23,058 nucleotides of DNA, taken from NCBI GenBank assembly GCA_002327925.1, contig DCVA01000035.1, positions 17,397 through 40,454 of the forward strand, in the 5' to 3' direction. This document shows, piece by piece, positions 15,734-22,084 of the stretch (its first letter is position 1; each line of letters opens with the position of its first letter). The notes below the pieces were generated by a model. That model was not told the DNA's origin. It ran no database searches and saw nothing but the letters and a program-made list of their open reading frames with translations. The translations under genes were made by a program, and so were the position numbers. Source of the stretch: Anaerolineales bacterium UBA2200 (GTDB taxonomy: Bacteria > Chloroflexota > Anaerolineae > UBA2200).

Positions 15734-16447
15734 ATGGACGCAACAGCTACGGCTGTTGGGATGCGCGCAATGAGCTTGAAGCGACAGCAGGAACTATGCC
15801 TTGATGGGATCGAGACCTCACTTACGATGGCTCGAGTAGCCTACTCACGGCTCGAACTGGGTCTTGCCTGGCATTCTGAGAGAACCACTCAGAATCTGCA
15901 CGAGCGAATCTTGGATTTGGAGGGGCTGATACTTCTTGACGCTTGGTCGTTGATTGACACCGCGAACCGGCTGCGCGTGCTGGTATGCAGGGCTCCTGGA
16001 CTGGAGCAAAATGCCTTCGTTGCGGCGTTTCTGAGAGCGACAGAGGATGTAAGGAAGCTTCGCAACTTTGTGCAGCACCTGCACGGTGAGATGACGAGCC
16101 TTGAGGAGACAGGACGGACCATCTGGGGTTCACTTTCTTGGCTGTGGGTCTCACCGCAGATGCTAAAGCGAGGTACTGTCGCCACAATGTTGATGATCCC
16201 TGGACGGCTCGCCAAGTCCGGTGGTTATCCTGGGGTGAACCCCGTCGGCAAGCGGGTGATACCACCCCTCGGCCATATCTGTCTATTCGCTGCTGACACG
16301 GTGGTCAATCTCAGTGAGATTTCTCGCGCTTCAATGCTGTTCGGCGATCGCTTTGAGGCCGCTCTAGAGCGAGCCAGGAACACTTCGCTAGAGTACAGCG
16401 GTGCTGTTGAACAAGAGGCGTTCCTCCACATTGTGCTAGAAGCATGA
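15734..16447 (+). CDS. Orphan helical protein with R-N-x3-H (HEPN-type) motif
   Basis: About 237 residues. No start has a clear ribosome site; ATG 15734, ATG 15761 and ATG 15770 are all possible, and the frame is open from GTG 15683. The protein is mostly helical and soluble. With the 15734 start, R110-N-F-V-Q-H115 occurs in K-L-R-N-F-V-Q-H-L, preceded by a charged helix. That fits the R-x4-H catalytic motif of HEPN ribonucleases, with the expected polar residue after R. A short hydrophobic segment (about 125-160) follows. I do not recognise the family. It is on the same strand as the DUF2188 and five-TM genes with a gap of about 135 bases, and lies convergent to the XRE/PIN pair. Confidence 0.65.
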   Translation: MDATATAVGMRAMSLKRQQELCLDGIETSLTMARVAYSRLELGLAWHSERTTQNLHERILDLEGLILLDAWSLIDTANRLRVLVCRAPGLEQNAFVAAFLRATEDVRKLRNFVQHLHGEMTSLEETGRTIWGSLSWLWVSPQMLKRGTVATMLMIPGRLAKSGGYPGVNPVGKRVIPPLGHICLFAADTVVNLSEISRASMLFGDRFEAALERARNTSLEYSGAVEQEAFLHIVLEA

Positions 16448-16523
16448 CGCGCGGACTTGCTGAGGGTCTGGTCATTGTTCGCCGAGCGCCGTGTGGATCC
16501 AACCAGCAGGCGCGTTGACGCTC

Positions 16524-16567
16524 GCAGACAGAGGGGGAGCGCCCCCCCCCCGCGGGCGGGTGTCTGC
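16524..16567. terminator. Inverted repeat between convergent genes
   Basis: GCAGACA (16524-16530) and TGTCTGC (16561-16567) enclose GGGGG, a run of ten C (16542-16551) and GCGGGCGGG, which can form a very stable hairpin. There is no T-tract in either direction. It sits between two 3' ends and may block readthrough both ways. Confidence 0.35.
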
Positions 16568-16614
16568 CGGGTTCGCAGTCAGTCCTCTCTAGATACGCGG
16601 CGCTGGCTCTCGCG

Positions 16615-17166
16615 CTAGAACGGCCGGCGCACCAGCCCGCGGCCCTGTATCCTGTCGACCGATGCCTCCCTCAGCCACTCCTCAAAGCGCTCCTGCGAGT
16701 ACTGCGGCTTCAATCGCCGCGAGCCGGGAACTCCCAGCTCGTGCAGTGCCTTCTCCAGGGAGACGCCCTTGTTCTTCATCCCCACCAGCGCCAACGCCTT
16801 CACTGCCGCCCGGTCGGCCGAGCAGAGCCGGCAATCCGCAACCTTGCCTTTGAACAACAGGGTCAGCGCCTCGATTTCGCCAGCGTGCAAGTTCTCGACC
16901 ATGACGGCATCGAACTGCCGCGCGAACTCGTCCATCTCCTCGCCGGTGGCCGACTCTTCCCGGATGGCTCCAGCCAGGGCCTGAGCTGTAAGATCGATGT
17001 GAACTCGCCCCCCGGTCGCACGGTCGGTGTAGAAGCAGACCTCGTGCAGGATAATCGATGGCACCACAACGGTCACGTGCCTGCAGAGGCTCTCCCAGAG
17101 CCCCAGCTCCTGCAGCACGATCACCACCATGGCGTCAGGAATAAGCGATTTCGGCTTCGGAGACAC
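16615..17166 (-). CDS. PIN-domain protein (putative toxin nuclease)
   Basis: 183 residues from GTG 17166, with GGAG seven bases upstream (17174-17177). ATG 17190 is an alternative. A start at ATG 17130 would remove the first catalytic aspartate. PIN ribonucleases use clustered acidic residues to bind metal. Here these are D11 in I-P-D-A, E42 in L-H-E-V, the G96-E-I-E99-A helix, and D118 in S-A-D-R-A-A. The spacing matches the DUF3368/VapC-like branch. The start overlaps the HTH-ImmA/IrrE gene's stop by 32 bases, indicating tight translational coupling. The pair resembles proposed toxin-antitoxin modules in which an HTH-peptidase controls a PIN nuclease. The toxin role is inferred. Confidence 0.78.
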   Translation of the reverse strand: MSPKPKSLIPDAMVVIVLQELGLWESLCRHVTVVVPSIILHEVCFYTDRATGGRVHIDLTAQALAGAIREESATGEEMDEFARQFDAVMVENLHAGEIEALTLLFKGKVADCRLCSADRAAVKALALVGMKNKGVSLEKALHELGVPGSRRLKPQYSQERFEEWLREASVDRIQGRGLVRRPF

Positions 17167-18280
17167 GGTCGCACTCCAGGTTGAGGCCATAGTTCGTAAG
17201 AAGCTGCGGCAATCCGGCTAGGTCGGTCTCCAGAAGCTCCGCGAGCTTGGCCCGCGACAGCTTGCCGTCTCCGTAAGCCACGAAGGCCAGCTCGACGAAC
17301 CTGCTCGGCAGCTCCAGGGGCGTCCACCACTGGGCGGACATCGTGGAGCGGTCAGCGCAACGGAAGTCGGCGTCTCCCAGGAGGCGCTCGGCAATCTCTG
17401 CCGGGATTATCTTCAGATGCTTCATTCTCCACAGCAGCGCGGCCGTCGACACGCCGAACTTGCGCGCCAGCGCGATGAGCTGCGCGACCTCGAGGCGCTC
17501 GTTCGCGGCGGAATGCGCCACCTCCGCGAGCAGCGAGGCCCTGGGTAGTAACAGGCCTCCGGCAAATGCCTCGGCTTGCCTCTCTACCGTGTCAAAGACC
17601 TTGGGGTCCTTCTCCAGGCGCTCCCTTGGAGCGGCGTTCCAGGTGAGGAGATGGAAGAGCTCGTGTGCACAACTAAAGTTGCGCCGCCACGGCGGTTCGC
17701 AGCTGTTCAGCAGCATCGCCGGACCGAACGGCCCGCGCACGCTCACGGCCGAGCCGTCCTCCCTCAGGTCCTGATAAAACACCATGACGCCGAACGTGTT
17801 CTCCAGAACGTCAAAGAGGCGCGTTGCCGGCGTTGGGCCGAGGCTCAGAGCTTGGCCTGTGCTCTCGGAGAACGCTTCGACGGCGGAGTATGAGGCGCCC
17901 ACTACGTCGAACCTGTCCTGGGTAGGCAGCTCCTGGCGCGGAGTCGAGCCGGTCAACTCCATTACGCGTCGATAGCGCTGGCTTCTCTGGAGCAGCCTGG
18001 CCTCGGTCTCCAGCCTGCTGGGTCCCGCCTCTTTGCGCCACAGGGGTGCCGCACCGGAAACCAGCCGCTGTGGACTGAGCAGATCCTGCAGCTCAACGTG
18101 CAGGGCGCTGGCGATCCGGCTCAGCTCCCAGGCCTTGACCTCTCGGCTGCCCTTTTCGATTTGTGAGACGATCTCGCTCGACTTGGCTTCGATGACCTTG
18201 GCCAGGTCGAGCTGGCGCAATCCCATTCTCTCCCTCGCCTCGCGGATGTTCCTTCCTATGTTGGACCTCAACTCTGACAT
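17135..18280 (-). CDS. XRE-family HTH regulator with ImmA/IrrE metallopeptidase domain
   Basis: 381 residues from ATG 18280, with GAGGAGGAGG five bases upstream; the GTG 18313 extension is acidic and lacks such a site. An XRE helix-turn-helix (about 5-65: N-I-R-E-A-R-E-R-M-G then Q-L-D-L-A-K-V-I) is followed by a COG2856 peptidase domain with H206-E-L-F-H210. The N-terminal part probably binds the 15-base palindrome in its own promoter, and the peptidase may relieve repression under stress. It is translationally coupled to the PIN gene. It is a different arrangement from the HigA fusion at 13375: here the HTH is XRE-like, the order is regulator first, and the partner is PIN rather than HigB. 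Confidence 0.88.
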   Translation of the reverse strand: MSELRSNIGRNIREARERMGLRQLDLAKVIEAKSSEIVSQIEKGSREVKAWELSRIASALHVELQDLLSPQRLVSGAAPLWRKEAGPSRLETEARLLQRSQRYRRVMELTGSTPRQELPTQDRFDVVGASYSAVEAFSESTGQALSLGPTPATRLFDVLENTFGVMVFYQDLREDGSAVSVRGPFGPAMLLNSCEPPWRRNFSCAHELFHLLTWNAAPRERLEKDPKVFDTVERQAEAFAGGLLLPRASLLAEVAHSAANERLEVAQLIALARKFGVSTAALLWRMKHLKIIPAEIAERLLGDADFRCADRSTMSAQWWTPLELPSRFVELAFVAYGDGKLSRAKLAELLETDLAGLPQLLTNYGLNLECDRVSEAEIAYS

Positions 18281-18285
18281 CGTGG

Positions 18286-18295
18286 CCTCCTCCTC
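18286..18295 (-). promoter_or_regulatory. Shine-Dalgarno fixing the XRE-peptidase start
   Basis: On the minus strand this reads GAGGAGGAGG, five bases before ATG 18280. It lies inside the upstream frame extension, so it argues against GTG 18313. Confidence 0.6.
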
Positions 18296-18324
18296 TTCGT
18301 CCAGCCGTACCACATAACAGCTAC

Positions 18325-18353
18325 ACTATACATCAAATCGCGCAGAAAATCAA
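18325..18353 (-). promoter_or_regulatory. Promoter of the XRE-peptidase/PIN operon
   Basis: On the minus strand TTGATT (18353-18348) and TATAGT (18330-18325) are spaced by 17 bases. The start would be near 18318, with a leader of about 38 nt that includes the ribosome site. Confidence 0.65.
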
Positions 18354-18364
18354 GATAATCTTGA
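18350..18364. promoter_or_regulatory. Perfect 15-base palindrome, probable XRE operator
   Basis: TCAAGAT-A-ATCTTGA, a 7-1-7 perfect inverted repeat overlapping the -35 box of the minus-strand promoter. Binding here would block that promoter, which fits autorepression by the HTH protein. Confidence 0.65.
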
Positions 18365-18527
18365 ATTGAAGGAAGGGCGATTGTTCTGCACTGGGTCACT
18401 CAGAGCCGGGTGGGCCGACCCTCTATTGCCCCGCCGCAAGCGACAGCGTCAGAGAGCTCATCGTCCGCCGCTGCCCGTTGGCTCCCGCTCCTCCCCCAAT
18501 ACTCCCCCCGAATACGCCCTTGGGACA
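18365..18527. other. Intergenic stretch between divergent genes
   Basis: No gene, repeat or RNA is recognised here. It is GC-rich spacer upstream of the plus-strand promoter. Confidence 0.4.
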
Positions 18528-18556
18528 CTGACACCATGCCCCGCCTCCCCTATACT
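18528..18556 (+). promoter_or_regulatory. Near-consensus promoter for the small conserved gene
   Basis: CTGACA (18528-18533), 17 bases, TATACT (18551-18556): five of six matches in each box. The start would fall near 18563, ten bases before GGGGAGG and the ATG at 18585. Confidence 0.65.
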
Positions 18557-18584
18557 GGCGTCAGAACAGGCAGGGGAGGTAGAG

Positions 18585-18707
18585 ATGACATCAACTCAGG
18601 CAGATAGGAGCTTGGCGAGTCACGGCTTGATGCGCCGCAGGCAGACTCTGTGCGCGCGGGCGACGGACGGCCCGCCGGGGACAGCGAGCAGGGGGGCGGA
18701 CCGATGA
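18585..18707 (+). CDS. Possible 40-codon leader ORF
   Basis: ATG with GGGGAGG five bases upstream, the best ribosome site in this region, directly after the promoter. It encodes 40 residues rich in R, S and T with no recognisable motif. Its TGA overlaps the ATG of the next gene (ATGA at 18704-18707), so translation could be coupled. The sequence itself does not look conserved. It may be a leader peptide or a chance frame. Confidence 0.35.
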   Translation: MTSTQADRSLASHGLMRRRQTLCARATDGPPGTASRGADR

Positions 18708-18922
18708 GCGTCAGACCATTAACCAGCCAGGTGTACGAGATCCAGTTCACGGGACACCTGGACCCCTCGCGCGCGCAGGCGTTCGAGGGCCTGGAGATGA
18801 GTCAGGAGCCGGACGGCGATACGGTGCTGAGAGGCCCGCTGACCGACCAGCCGGCGCTGCACGGAGTGCTGGACAGGATCCGCGACCTGGGCCTGCCGCT
18901 CGTGTCGGTGAAGCGTTCATGA
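18704..18922 (+). CDS. Small conserved hypothetical protein (~72 aa)
   Basis: 72 residues ending in Q-P-A-L-H-G-V-L-D-R-I-R-D-L-G-L-P-L-V-S-V. This end, with an earlier Y-x-I-Q-F-T-G-H-L-D start and a G-D-T-V-L-R-G-P-L strand, is a pattern I recall from many short uncharacterised proteins in Chloroflexota and Actinomycetota. No catalytic residues are evident. ATG 18704 is chosen because the family pattern starts just after it. Its own ribosome site is poor, which fits coupling to the 18585 frame. Confidence 0.75.
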   Translation: MSVRPLTSQVYEIQFTGHLDPSRAQAFEGLEMSQEPDGDTVLRGPLTDQPALHGVLDRIRDLGLPLVSVKRS

Positions 18923-18969
18923 AGGTGATCGGCTAGCACGCTGCGGGTCACGAGGCCTGCGCAAATGGC

Positions 18970-18998
18970 TGGACAAACGCGGCGTCAGGGGGTAGCAT
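18970..18998 (+). promoter_or_regulatory. Candidate promoter for the DUF5058 leader
   Basis: TGGACA (18970-18975) and TAGCAT (18993-18998) with 17-base spacing. A transcript starting near 19005 would carry the antiterminator and terminator described next. The -10 has four matches only. Confidence 0.4.
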
Positions 18999-19025
18999 AG
19001 GTTGATCCCGTGTAACCCTGCTGTT

Positions 19026-19120
19026 GTCGGCCGGCTGCGCTGAGCTTGGAGGCAAACGTGACGGGCACTACAGCCAGACGAGGCGGTCCGTTTTTGGACG
19101 CGCCCTGTCTGGCTGTTTTT
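19026..19120 (+). promoter_or_regulatory. Candidate attenuator or riboswitch leader (antiterminator/terminator pair)
   Basis: A terminator hairpin (19071-19115, T5 at 19116-19120) ends only 26 bases before ATG 19147. Upstream, GTC (19026-19028) and GGCTG (19033-19037) can pair with GAC and CAGCC in the terminator's left arm (19071-19079), which would prevent terminator formation. No known riboswitch class is recognised in the leader. Confidence 0.5.
19071..19120 (+). terminator. Strong intrinsic terminator before the DUF5058 gene
   Basis: CAGCCAGAC pairs with GTCTGGCTG (9 bp). Inside, GGCG pairs with CGCC and GTCC with GGAC, around a GTTTTT loop. TTTTT follows immediately. It is the best Rho-independent terminator in the window. 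Confidence 0.8.
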
Positions 19121-19146
19121 GATGCCTCGCCGGGGAGGAGGGCAAG

Positions 19147-19854
19147 ATGGACTGGAAGGTGATCGCCAATGCACCCTGGTTGTGGATCTGCGGCTTTGTC
19201 CAGGCCGCCATCGGGCTGTTCCAGGCCGGTTACTTTTACCGGCTGGCCACGCGCCTGCTGGCCAGGCACGGGGGATACGGGCCGGGACAGGTCCGCGCCA
19301 TCGTGCGCGGGGCGGTCATCACCGCCATTGGGCCGGTCATGGCCGAGATCTTTGTGATGATGGCGCTTGTGTTTGCCATCAGCCCTGCCTATACGTGGCA
19401 GCGCGAGGGCGTGGCTGTCGGCTCCGTGGTCACGGAAATGGTGCTGATATCCAATGCGGCCATCGGCGTGGGCCAGGAGTTCGGCCAGCCGAGCTTTGAC
19501 ATGGTGGGCTTTGCGGCGGCGGTCGTCGTGGTGAACCTGTCCTGCACCATCGCGTCGCTGGGGGCTGCTTTCTTCACTCCCTACCTGGGCCGGGCGCGCG
19601 GCAAGCTCTCCCGCGGCGACCCGCGCCTGCTGGCTGTGATCGGGGTGTGCAGCGCGCTGGGCATCTTTGCCTTCTTTGCCGCCAACGAAGTCAAGCGCCG
19701 CGGGGGACACGAGGTGGCGGTGATTGCCGGCGCCATCCTGTCCATGTTCCTGTTCAAACTGGCCGATTGGCTGCACAGGCCGCGGATGAAGGAGTGGGCG
19801 CTGGGCCTTGCCACTTTCGGCGGTATGCTGATTGCCCGCCTGCTGCAGGCGTGA
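19147..19854 (+). CDS. DUF5058 membrane protein
   Basis: 235 residues from ATG with GGGGAGGAGGG upstream. The N-A-P-W-L-W-I-C start, the R-A-I-V-R-G-A-V-I-T-A-I-G-P block near residue 60, and a later N-A-A-I-G-V-G-Q-E-F-G stretch match the DUF5058 pattern. There are about six membrane helices. DUF5058 proteins are usually paired with a second membrane protein of similar length, as here, so they probably form a two-subunit transporter. The substrate is not known to me. Expression is likely controlled by the terminator leader immediately upstream. Confidence 0.82.
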   Translation: MDWKVIANAPWLWICGFVQAAIGLFQAGYFYRLATRLLARHGGYGPGQVRAIVRGAVITAIGPVMAEIFVMMALVFAISPAYTWQREGVAVGSVVTEMVLISNAAIGVGQEFGQPSFDMVGFAAAVVVVNLSCTIASLGAAFFTPYLGRARGKLSRGDPRLLAVIGVCSALGIFAFFAANEVKRRGGHEVAVIAGAILSMFLFKLADWLHRPRMKEWALGLATFGGMLIARLLQA

Positions 19855-19869
19855 GGAGGGAGGTTCAAG

Positions 19870-20574
19870 ATGGCACCCGACGAAAGAGGTTTCGTGGATC
19901 TCGCCGTGGAGCCGTATGAAAGGGAGTACCTCGGCCCGGTCCATCGCGTGGGGTTCTGGACCTGTATCCTGATCAGCGCCGCCATGACTCTACCCGCGCT
20001 GCTGCTGTACCTGATCTATGGAGTGGCCGCTCCCCGGGCCGGAGCCCTGGCCGGCCTGGCCCTGGCCCTGACCTACCTTTTGCCGCTCACGATCATCGAG
20101 CCGCTCAGCTACTACTCCGTCTATGGCGATGCGGGCAACTATATGTCCATGACCACCGGCAACATCGCCAACCTGCGCCTGCCCTGCGCGGCCGTGGCGC
20201 AGTCCGTGGCCGAGGTGCCCGAGGGCACACGCACGGGCGCGGTGATCGCCTGCATCGGCATTGCCGTGTCTGTGGTGGTCGGCGTGGTGGGCGTGTTCTT
20301 CGGCTCACTGGCCGGCGGCTGGATCACGGCGCAGTTCCCCCCGTGGCTGACAGGCGCCTTCCAGGCCTACCTGCTGCCGGCGGTGCTGGGCGCCGTGTTC
20401 GGGCAGTTTGCCCTGCGGGGTCCGGTCTATGCCATCCCGGCGCTGACTATCGCCGGCGTCCCTTTGCTGCTGGGCTGGCATCCCTACTCTATCATCCCGG
20501 CGGCCGTGGTGGGCACCGTACTGCTGGGCTATGGCCTGTTCAGCTGGAAGGGGATCGCACCCGGGCGCGGGTGA
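19870..20574 (+). CDS. Membrane protein partner of DUF5058
   Basis: 234 residues from ATG with GAGGAGGGAGG upstream, 15 bases after the DUF5058 stop. It has a short soluble N-tail (about 1-25) and about six helices. The conserved middle reads P-L-S-Y-Y-S-V-Y-G-D-A-G-N-Y-M-S, then T-G-N-I-A-N-L-R-L-P-C-A-A-V-A near residue 100. This is the recurring companion of DUF5058, and the two probably assemble as one transporter. Automated annotation sometimes gives such proteins channel names, for which I see no evidence. Confidence 0.78.
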   Translation: MAPDERGFVDLAVEPYEREYLGPVHRVGFWTCILISAAMTLPALLLYLIYGVAAPRAGALAGLALALTYLLPLTIIEPLSYYSVYGDAGNYMSMTTGNIANLRLPCAAVAQSVAEVPEGTRTGAVIACIGIAVSVVVGVVGVFFGSLAGGWITAQFPPWLTGAFQAYLLPAVLGAVFGQFALRGPVYAIPALTIAGVPLLLGWHPYSIIPAAVVGTVLLGYGLFSWKGIAPGRG

Positions 20575-20650
20575 GGTGCTGCAACTGGCCAAAGCGCCGG
20601 TCCTGCTGTGTGATGGGGAACTGCGGTGGTCTCCTGTGATGGCGTGATGG

Positions 20651-22084
20651 ATGCCGGGGGCAGGCATGCTCTCGACTTTGCTCACGACCAAACTCTACAG
20701 GCCGCGTCCGACCGCCAGTCTGGTGGCCCGGCCGCGGCTGACCCGGCATCTCGACGAGGCGCTGCAAAAGGGCCACCCTCTGATCCTGGTCGTTGCGCCG
20801 GCCGGCTACGGCAAGACCACGCTGGTCTCCCACTGGCTGAGCGAGACTCCCGCTCTCCTCTCTACCTGGCTCCTGCTGGACGAAGGCGATAACGACCCGG
20901 TCCGCTTCTTCACCTACGTCGTCGCGGCTCTGCAGACGCTGGATTCCCGGCTGGGCCAGACCCTTCTGGACGCGTTGCCCGCCGCGCCTGCGGCTCCCGA
21001 GGAGCTGGTTGCGCCTCTGATCAACGACCTGGCCTCGGTGAACCATCCCCTGCTGCTGGTGCTGGACGACTATCATCTGATCACCCATACCCTCATCCAC
21101 GAAGCGATGGCCTTTCTGCTGGATCATGCCCCGCCCAGCCTGCAGCTGGCGGTGCTGACCGGCGTCGACGCTCCCTTCCCTCTGCCGCGCCTGCGCGTGC
21201 GCGAGCGGATGACGGAGATACGGGGCGGCGACCTGCGCTTTACCTTCGAGGAGATGACCGATTTTCTGAACTCGGTTCACCGCCTGACCCTGTCCGGCGA
21301 GCAGATCGCGGCCCTCGAGTCGCGCACGGAGGGCTGGGCTGCCGGGGTGCAGCTCGCGGCGCTGTCGCTGGAGGGGTACAGCCAGGAGCAGTCGGCGCAG
21401 TTCATCCAGGCCTTTAGCGGCAGCCACCACTACGTGATCGACTACCTGGGCGATGAGGTGCTCCGGCATCAATCGGAGGAGACCCTATCGTTCCTGCTGC
21501 AGACCTCCATCCTGGACCGCTTCACCGGCGCCCTGTGCGATGCGCTGCTCGGCGGAGCGCACGGCAGCGACCGGATGCTGGCGGAGCTGGAACGGAAGAA
21601 CCTGTTCCTGATCCCGCTGGACGACGAGCGGCAGTGGTATCGCTACCACGGGGAAATCCATATGCTGTGGAACTGGCTCAACACCCTGCCGAGAGAGCTG
21701 GTCCGGTCGGAGCCGGAATTGAGCCATAGCTACGCATCCTGCCTGACGATGGCCGGCTACTTTGAAGCGGCCGAGGAGTGGCTGCGAGTGGAGGAGGATG
21801 CCTGCAACGCCATGCCGGCATCCAGATGCCGTCCGGCTATCCGGGGCACGGTGATCGCGTTTTATCGCGCCGTGTTCGCCCGATACCGCGGGGATTTTGC
21901 CGCCGCGATTGCCACGTGCCAGGCCGAACTGGAGCAGATCCCCGCCACCGAGACCCGGTATGTGGCCGTCGGCAAGCTGTTCCTGGGACAAGCCCACTTT
22001 TACGCCGGAAACACGGAGGCCGCCGAACAGGTTCTGACCGAGGCCATGCAGGCCGGTCTGGCCTCAGGGCATTGGTCCGCCTAG
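20651..22084 (+). CDS. MalT/LuxR-type ATPase regulator, N-terminal part ended by an in-frame TAG (probable pseudogene)
   Basis: 477 residues. MalT-family regulators couple an STAND ATPase and TPR-like repeats to a C-terminal LuxR HTH. Walker A is A-P-A-G-Y-G-K55-T-T, and Walker B ends at D139-D140. The W-x-A-G-V-Q-L-A-A-L block follows. At the Y-R-Y-H motif near 21648 the usual continuation (H-L-F-x-x-L-L and a helix-rich segment of roughly 75-90 residues) is missing. The sequence jumps to the G-E-x-x-x-L-x-x-W-L-x-x-L-P repeat. The frame then ends at TAG 22082-22084, but the same frame continues as clear homology. ATG 20666 (M6) is an alternative start. Probably non-functional or truncated. 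Confidence 0.8.
   Translation: MPGAGMLSTLLTTKLYRPRPTASLVARPRLTRHLDEALQKGHPLILVVAPAGYGKTTLVSHWLSETPALLSTWLLLDEGDNDPVRFFTYVVAALQTLDSRLGQTLLDALPAAPAAPEELVAPLINDLASVNHPLLLVLDDYHLITHTLIHEAMAFLLDHAPPSLQLAVLTGVDAPFPLPRLRVRERMTEIRGGDLRFTFEEMTDFLNSVHRLTLSGEQIAALESRTEGWAAGVQLAALSLEGYSQEQSAQFIQAFSGSHHYVIDYLGDEVLRHQSEETLSFLLQTSILDRFTGALCDALLGGAHGSDRMLAELERKNLFLIPLDDERQWYRYHGEIHMLWNWLNTLPRELVRSEPELSHSYASCLTMAGYFEAAEEWLRVEEDACNAMPASRCRPAIRGTVIAFYRAVFARYRGDFAAAIATCQAELEQIPATETRYVAVGKLFLGQAHFYAGNTEAAEQVLTEAMQAGLASGHWSA

Noticed and set aside
18949..18988. Resemblance to the guanidine-III riboswitch (ACGAGG, then GGACAA and a GGCG end)
   Set aside because: The flanking stems do not pair in the required order, and the GGACA part coincides with a good -35 box.
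22082..22084. TAG recoding or suppression instead of a nonsense mutation
   Set aside because: Other intact genes in the window end in TAG (for example at 10731-10733 and 14485-14487), so TAG is a normal stop here. No pyrrolysine-type context was seen.
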